A DNA stretch of 37,003 nucleotides from Planctomycetota bacterium (lineage in GTDB: Bacteria; Planctomycetota; Planctomycetia; Gemmatales; Gemmataceae), in NCBI GenBank assembly GCA_021781415.1, contig JAJXWW010000043.1, positions 1 to 37,003 on the forward strand, written 5' to 3'. The position numbers were made by a program, and so were the translations under genes. The notes under the pieces were generated by a model. It did no database searches. It was not told the DNA's origin and saw only the letters and a list, made by a program, of their open reading frames with translations. Within the stretch, counting starts at the first letter, position 1; the number at the start of each line of letters is the position of its first letter. Positions 32,017-37,003 of this stretch are shown in pieces.

Positions 32017-33270
32017 ATGATGAACGCGCCGATCGAGCGGGCCGAGGGCAATTCCCGCACTCTCGGTCTGACAGTTCCCCTCGAAGTGCCTCCGTTGCCG
32101 GCACTGCGCCGTCTGCCGCTGTCACCCGTCGGCGGCTGGCGTTGGACCTGGAAGGCGCGTCGAATCGATTCGTGGAAATCCACCGACGAATCCGCGCCGT
32201 CCTTGAATCGCTTGCGTTCGCGCCGCATGAATCGCTGTGGCCGCGCCGCGCTGGTGTGGGTGATGCTCTGGTACGGTATCTCGTTAATCGTTCCTGGATT
32301 GCTCAAAGATCGATGGCTGAGAATCGGCCCGGCGAACGAAGCCCGCAAGTGGCCTGCTTTGGCCCATCTCGTGAACCAAGAGCCGGAGCGGTCGCTTCTC
32401 GTTATGCTCGGTAGTTCGCGCGCCTGCTGGGCCTTTCGCGCCGGCTGTCTCGAAGGCATGCCCGATAGCGACGGCAAGCCCTTGCATGTGTATAACTTCG
32501 GCATCCCCGCTACCGGCCCCATTTCGGAGTGCTTTTATCTGCGCGACATGCTCGCCAAGGGGATTCGGCCGCGCTTCGCGCTCATCGAGTTTCTTCCGCC
32601 TCTGATGAACGAACCCCAGCGCGGCGCGCTGACCGAGGAAGGGATGACGGGATTTGAAAGCATCGACGGCCACCGATTCCTTCAATGGTATCCCTATCTC
32701 AATCGACCGGGGAAACGAGGACGATTGTGGCTGGAAGCTCGCATCGCTCCCTGGTACACCTTCCGCCGCCAGATTCAGTTGGAGACGAAGTGTCTGGTGG
32801 AGCGGGTACCGTTCCCCACCTATCAACCCGTGGACGATTGGGGATGGACGATCTTAGCGCCGATGCCGTTCCCCGAATCGGCGCGGCAGGAACGATTGGC
32901 GACGGCTCACAGCGGCTATTCTCCGGGCTTGGGCAACTTCCGCCTCGGGAAAAAACCGATACAAGCGCTCCGTCAAACGCTCGATTTATGCCGGAAGGAG
33001 AAGATCCCGGCCGCTCTGGTGGTCATGCCGGAGTCCTCTACCTTTCGCAGTTGGTATTCCGAAGAAGGCAAAGCGGCGGTGCGCGCTCTACTCGACGAGT
33101 TGAGCGCGACCTACGGCGTTGAGGTGATCGACGCCGAGCGCTGGCTGGCCGACGAGGATTTCGAGGACGGCCATCATACCCTCTTTCACGGAGCCGAGGT
33201 TTTCACTCAGCGCCTTCGCGCCGAATTGCCTCGCCTCCTGTCGCAATCCAAAGCCCCGAAGTCCGATTGA
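32017..33270 (+). CDS. SGNH-like (DUF1574-type) membrane-associated protein
   Basis: A 417-residue protein with one hydrophobic segment (about residues 75-95, ALVWVMLWYGISLIVPGLL) and a C-terminal alpha/beta domain of the SGNH/GDSL hydrolase type. GSSR at 132-135 places the nucleophile Ser, and DGHHTLFHG (384-392) supplies the Asp-His pair. Such proteins often act as O-acetyl or acyl transferases or esterases on surface polysaccharides. The start is uncertain: ATG 32017 or 32020, or the ATG at 32227 just before the membrane span, which would drop 70 Pro/Arg-rich residues. The location upstream of galactofuranose genes supports a glycan role. Confidence 0.75.
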   Translation: MMNAPIERAEGNSRTLGLTVPLEVPPLPALRRLPLSPVGGWRWTWKARRIDSWKSTDESAPSLNRLRSRRMNRCGRAALVWVMLWYGISLIVPGLLKDRWLRIGPANEARKWPALAHLVNQEPERSLLVMLGSSRACWAFRAGCLEGMPDSDGKPLHVYNFGIPATGPISECFYLRDMLAKGIRPRFALIEFLPPLMNEPQRGALTEEGMTGFESIDGHRFLQWYPYLNRPGKRGRLWLEARIAPWYTFRRQIQLETKCLVERVPFPTYQPVDDWGWTILAPMPFPESARQERLATAHSGYSPGLGNFRLGKKPIQALRQTLDLCRKEKIPAALVVMPESSTFRSWYSEEGKAAVRALLDELSATYGVEVIDAERWLADEDFEDGHHTLFHGAEVFTQRLRAELPRLLSQSKAPKSD

Positions 33271-33356
33271 CACGACAAAGCCGGTAAAGCTAGAATCCTC
33301 CCACTTTAACGGAACACAGCTTTCGTTTCGCCGCGATGCGACAGGGAGGTTCTTCG

Positions 33357-34523
33357 ATGGCGCTGCGCGACTACGACGCGATCATTGTCGGCGCTGGATT
33401 CTACGGCGCGACCCTGGCCGAACGCATCGCTTCCACGGGCCGAACGGTGTGCGTGCTGGAGCGTCGTTCGCACATCGGCGGCAATTGCTATTCCGAGACC
33501 GACGCGGGAACCGGCATCGAATATCACAAATACGGATCGCATTTGTTCCACACCAATAGCGAAGAAGTGTGGCGCTATCTCCACCGCTTTACCGGCTTCA
33601 CCCAATACCGCCATCGCGTGCTGACCGTTCACAAGGGCCAAGTCTATCCGATGCCCATTAACCTGGGAACCATCTGCGCGTTCTTCGGTCGCTACATGAC
33701 ACCGACGGAGGCGCGCGAACTGGTTCGTCGTCAGGCGGATGCCGAGGCCCGATCGACACCGGACAATCTCGAAGAGAAGGCGGTCGCTTCCATCGGTAGG
33801 CCGCTCTACGAGGCGTTCGTTCGCGGCTACACGAAGAAACAGTGGCAGACCGATCCGCGCCAGCTTCCGGCGAGCATCATCGCGCGCTTGCCCGTGCGGT
33901 TCACGTTCGATCCGTACTATTTTGCCGACCAATACGAGGGGTTGCCGGTGGACGGCTATACGGCGGTTTTTCGCCGTATGCTCGATTCGCCTCGTATTGA
34001 TGTCCGTTTAGGTGTCGATTTTTTCGATGCCCGCGATTCGCTGTGCCCCCATCAACTCGTCGTCTACAGCGGCCCGATCGACCGCTACTTCGGCTATCGA
34101 CTGGGCGAATTGAGTTGGCGAACGCTCGACTTCGAGCGCGAAGCGGTCGGCGTGGACGACTATCAGGGGGCCGCCGTCGTCAATTACGCCGATGAGGAAG
34201 TGCCGCATACGCGCATCCACGAGTTCAAGCACCTGCATCCGGAACGCCGCCATCCGCCGGATCGCACGCTGATTTGCCGCGAATACTCGCGCCGCGCGCG
34301 TCGAGACGACGAACCGTACTATCCGGTGAATACCGCGCGGGACCGTCAGTTGTTCTCCGCGTATCGAAGTCTGGCCGGCCGCGAGAACAATGTTCTCTTC
34401 GGCGGGAGGCTCGGCTCGTATCAGTACCTCGACATGCACCAGGCCATCGCCTCGGCACTCAGCGATTTTCGGAAAAAGGTCGTTTCCTTCTGGGCTAGAA
34501 CGCTCGAAAGCGTGGCCGGGTGA
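33357..34523 (+). CDS. glf: UDP-galactopyranose mutase
   Basis: A 388-residue FAD-dependent enzyme that converts UDP-galactopyranose to UDP-galactofuranose. The Rossmann start DAIIVGAGFYGATLAERIA (residues 7-25) has the GxGxxG motif. SHIGGNCY (38-45) and HKYGSHLFHTN (57-67, with His65 at the flavin/substrate position of the E. coli enzyme's His63) are diagnostic. The length matches the bacterial family. Start at ATG 33357 with GGAGGT at 33345-33350. The downstream gene is a GlfT2-like transferase nine bases away, so a galactofuranose pathway is encoded here. Gene symbol assigned on family grounds. Confidence 0.96.
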   Translation: MALRDYDAIIVGAGFYGATLAERIASTGRTVCVLERRSHIGGNCYSETDAGTGIEYHKYGSHLFHTNSEEVWRYLHRFTGFTQYRHRVLTVHKGQVYPMPINLGTICAFFGRYMTPTEARELVRRQADAEARSTPDNLEEKAVASIGRPLYEAFVRGYTKKQWQTDPRQLPASIIARLPVRFTFDPYYFADQYEGLPVDGYTAVFRRMLDSPRIDVRLGVDFFDARDSLCPHQLVVYSGPIDRYFGYRLGELSWRTLDFEREAVGVDDYQGAAVVNYADEEVPHTRIHEFKHLHPERRHPPDRTLICREYSRRARRDDEPYYPVNTARDRQLFSAYRSLAGRENNVLFGGRLGSYQYLDMHQAIASALSDFRKKVVSFWARTLESVAG

Positions 34524-34532
34524 GGTTCTTCC

Positions 34533-36392
34533 ATGGCCGAGCGCATCCTACAGCGCGCAGTGATGCCGCCCAAACGACGGCTGAGACGACTGTACTATCG
34601 GTGCCAACGAGCGTCGGAAGTGCGGCAACAGGGGCGGTGCGCGCTCGAACTGTCGCGGAATGCGACGGTGCGATTCGATACGTTTTTCAACGCCTTTTAC
34701 GAAAACTATTGGAGAAAATATACCGCGCTGCGGCATCTAGCCCTGCGGCTTCGGGTTCGAGGTTCGGGGGTGGTGCGAATCTATCGACGAACGCGCGAGC
34801 GTGCATCGCTCCTGATTTGCGAGCGCGATTTCTCGGTTCGACACGGCGAATCGACGCTTGAGATGGACGTGCCGCCGGGCGAGGGGTTTCTGTATTTCGA
34901 GATCGTCTCCCACGGCCAATCGACGCGGTTGTCCAAGGCGGAGTGGTTTGCCCGAGCGGTGGAGCCGCGTCCCGTGCGTTTCGTCGCCGCGCTTTGCACC
35001 TTCAACCGCGCCGGCTTGCTTCTTGCGAATCTCAATCGTCTATTCGCCGACGAGCGCGCGCTGAAATGGTTGCAGCGCGTCGTCGTCGTCGATCAGGGAG
35101 AGGAAAAGGTCCGCGACCATCCTCGGCATGCCCGGCTGGCTTCCCTCGCCGGCTCGCGTCTGAGATGGATCGAACAGACGAATCGCGGCGGCGCGGGCGG
35201 CTTCACGCGCGGCCTGTTGGAAGCGCGTAAAGAATCTGCCGCCACGCACGTCTTGTTCATGGACGACGACATCGTGTTGGAAACGGAGTCGATTGTCCGC
35301 GCGGCCGCCTTCTTTTCGCTGGCTCGAGATGATTTCGCCCTCGGTGGACACATGCTCGATCGATCGGAACCGCGGGTGCTGGTCGAGTGCGGCAGCCGGT
35401 ATCGGCCCGATCGCATCCGTATCGACGAGCCGAGAAAGAGACGCGTCGATCGACCCGATGGACTGCGACCTTTTCTGGAGTTGGAGCCGAGACACTATAA
35501 CGGCTGGTGGTTCCATGCCTTTTCTCTGCCGGCGCTGGAGCGCGCCGGTCTGCCGCTGCCGCTGTTCCTACGCGGCGACGATGTGGAGTATGGATGTCGC
35601 TTACTCCGCAATGGCATTGCCACGGTCGCGTTGCCGGGGATTGCCGTCTGGCACGAGTCGTTCGACGGCAAAGGGCGGAGCTGGCATCCTTTTTACGAAT
35701 TGCGCAATCTTTTAATCGTCGGTGTACTCCACTTTCCCGACACCGCCGCTCGCACGGTATCACGGCATTTTTTCAGTCGTTTGCTCGACGAGCTGCTGAC
35801 GTTCGACTACGGCGAAGCGACTCTGATGTGCGAGGCGGCGGCGGCCTATCTGCGCGGCCCGACGGCTCTGGTCGAGGAGGGGACCGCACTCCATCGCCGC
35901 ATCGCCGCGCTCGCGCGGTCGTTCTCGCCGCCAACCTGTCCGCGCGATGCCGTCGGTCCCTCGTGCGTTCCACGCCCCTCCAACCGTTGCCGGGCTACGC
36001 GCTGGGGACGATGGCGGCTCGTCCTCCGCAATCTCGTCCGCTCCAGTCCTCCACCCGATGCGAGTCCGCAACGAACGCTCCGAGGAGGCGAGCAATGGTA
36101 CGACGTGGAAGATGCCGATGTCGTGGCCGTGGACGAATCGCATCGCCCCGATTGTCTCGTGATTCGCCGTTCGCGCGGCCGTTTCGTCCGCTGTCTGATT
36201 CGAGGCGCGTGGCTGGCGCTGCGGTTGTTTCTGTCGCACGGTCGCGTCGCGCACGCCTGGCGGAGCGGCGGCAAGCCGCTGACGAGGCCCGCGTTCTGGA
36301 CGCGACACTTAAACGTCCTTGACTCCCAATCCGTCGGCGAAGAGGCGGCCCATTTCGCGCCGAGCCAAACGGAGACAAACCTGGTCCCTTGA
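34533..36392 (+). CDS. GlfT2-like galactofuranosyltransferase (GT2 family)
   Basis: A 619-residue glycosyltransferase. An N-terminal beta-sandwich domain (about 35-135) precedes a GT-A domain (about 145-400) with CTFNRAG (155-161), NRGGAGGFTRGL (217-228), the metal site FMDDDI (242-247), LRGDDVEYGCRL (346-357, containing the catalytic-base region) and VWHESFDGKGRSWHPFYELR (372-391, His site). This matches mycobacterial GlfT2, including the DDD and the GDDxEYG and WH landmarks; it would add galactofuranose from UDP-Galf to a glycan. A C-terminal helical half follows. It starts nine bases after glf and ends 11 bases before the GT4 gene. Acceptor and linkage cannot be read. Confidence 0.9.
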   Translation: MAERILQRAVMPPKRRLRRLYYRCQRASEVRQQGRCALELSRNATVRFDTFFNAFYENYWRKYTALRHLALRLRVRGSGVVRIYRRTRERASLLICERDFSVRHGESTLEMDVPPGEGFLYFEIVSHGQSTRLSKAEWFARAVEPRPVRFVAALCTFNRAGLLLANLNRLFADERALKWLQRVVVVDQGEEKVRDHPRHARLASLAGSRLRWIEQTNRGGAGGFTRGLLEARKESAATHVLFMDDDIVLETESIVRAAAFFSLARDDFALGGHMLDRSEPRVLVECGSRYRPDRIRIDEPRKRRVDRPDGLRPFLELEPRHYNGWWFHAFSLPALERAGLPLPLFLRGDDVEYGCRLLRNGIATVALPGIAVWHESFDGKGRSWHPFYELRNLLIVGVLHFPDTAARTVSRHFFSRLLDELLTFDYGEATLMCEAAAAYLRGPTALVEEGTALHRRIAALARSFSPPTCPRDAVGPSCVPRPSNRCRATRWGRWRLVLRNLVRSSPPPDASPQRTLRGGEQWYDVEDADVVAVDESHRPDCLVIRRSRGRFVRCLIRGAWLALRLFLSHGRVAHAWRSGGKPLTRPAFWTRHLNVLDSQSVGEEAAHFAPSQTETNLVP

Positions 36393-36403
36393 TCGAGGAA
36401 AAC

Positions 36404-37003
36404 ATGCGCAAGCTCAAAATACTCTACTACAACTGGGTCGATTTCGAGGACGAGCAACGCCGGGGCGGCGGCGTCTCTATTTATCAGCGCAATGTCATCG
36501 ATGCCGCCGTGCGAAACGGCGACGACGTTTGGTATTTCAGTTCCGGCGTATGCTACAGCCCCTTCTCGCGCAAGCCCCATGTCCGCGAAGTCGCATCGAA
36601 GACTCAGGGAGTCCGCAAGTTTGAAATGGTCAACTCCACGATCCTCAGTCCCGGCCAAGAAGCATTCGGCCAAGACGTGGCTCGCTCGCCGGAGATGGAT
36701 CCTCTGTTCGCCGATTTTCTGCGCGCGTACGGCCCTTTCGACGTGATCCATTTCAACAACCTCGAAGGCATTCCCCTGTCGTTTCTGCGCCTGGCGCGCG
36801 AACACGATCCACGGACAAAAGTTATCTACAGCGTCCACAATTATTTTGCCTTTTGTCCGCAGGTCAATCTGTGGTTTCAGGAGCAAGCGACCTGCCGCGA
36901 TTTCCGCGCCGGGCGAAAGTGCGTCAATTGTCTTACGCATCTGTTGCATCCACGCGGCACGCAGCGACAATATCGCTTGGAGTATCTGCTTGCCATGCTC
37001 GGC
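36404..37003 (+). CDS. GT4-type glycosyltransferase, N-terminal part (runs off window)
   Basis: An open frame from ATG 36404 (MRKLKILYYNWVDFEDEQRR) continuing in frame to the window edge (200 codons, no stop). AGGAAA lies just upstream. It begins with the first strand of a GT-B Rossmann domain, with GGGVSIYQRN (a glycine-rich loop), then YGPFDVIHFNNLEGIPLSFL, the usual acceptor-domain pattern, and YSVHNYFAFCPQ. A Cys-rich insertion CRDFRAGRKCVNC is notable. It likely adds a sugar to the galactofuranose glycan. Incomplete, so the sugar donor domain is not seen. Confidence 0.85.
   Translation, partial: MRKLKILYYNWVDFEDEQRRGGGVSIYQRNVIDAAVRNGDDVWYFSSGVCYSPFSRKPHVREVASKTQGVRKFEMVNSTILSPGQEAFGQDVARSPEMDPLFADFLRAYGPFDVIHFNNLEGIPLSFLRLAREHDPRTKVIYSVHNYFAFCPQVNLWFQEQATCRDFRAGRKCVNCLTHLLHPRGTQRQYRLEYLLAMLG

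Overview
The window looks like a chromosomal piece of a Planctomycetota bacterium, probably of the Gemmataceae or a near relative. This is inferred from the gene families: a DUF1559 pseudopilin-like protein with an H-x9-D-type tail, a DUF4058 protein, two large alpha-toroid (squalene-cyclase-like) secreted proteins, an HTTM membrane protein operon, a Gly-variant S41 protease and a seven-repeat Asp-box protein. No rRNA or marker gene is present to confirm it.

Layout. (1) 48-4963, minus strand: a selenocysteine-insertion operon, selB - 98-aa protein - 188-aa protein - selA, followed by a C-terminally shortened DUF4058 gene. Two unrecognised, overlapping genes sit between selB and selA. (2) 5292-8593: a DUF1559 protein and a convergent secreted beta-helix protein. 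(3) 8999-14091: an accessory region anchored on a tRNA-Ser(GCT). Two cassettes lie in tandem. The first carries an AbiEi/AbiEii pair plus an unlisted 52-aa ORF. The second carries three overlapping genes, the last a ComEC-like metallo-beta-lactamase-fold protein. Related end sequences and a copy of the last bases of the tRNA-Ser gene mark each boundary, and no recombinase gene is in the window. This is the most novel-looking part. (4) 14547-17571: a tightly coupled three-gene operon (membrane-anchored protein, HTTM protein, toroid-like lipoprotein). (5) 17738-22745, minus strand: exported aldose epimerase, Asp-box propeller protein coupled to a Trm112-like protein, a protein built of about seven helix-turn-helix units, and a small lipoprotein. 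(6) 22953-27766: sugar nucleotidyltransferase, S41-family protease whose usual serine position is Gly, histidine phosphatase, GH5-like secreted hydrolase, YkgJ-type Cys-cluster protein. (7) 27847-31736: two tandem paralogous alpha-toroid proteins with a long inverted repeat between them. (8) 32017 to the window end: a glycan operon with an SGNH-like protein, UDP-galactopyranose mutase, a GlfT2-like galactofuranosyltransferase and the start of a GT4 glycosyltransferase, pointing to a galactofuranose-containing surface glycan.

Start sites were chosen from ribosome-binding sites, family N-termini and overlaps, so many coding regions are shorter than the maximal open frame. Functional statements rest on reading motifs by eye; no database search was possible.
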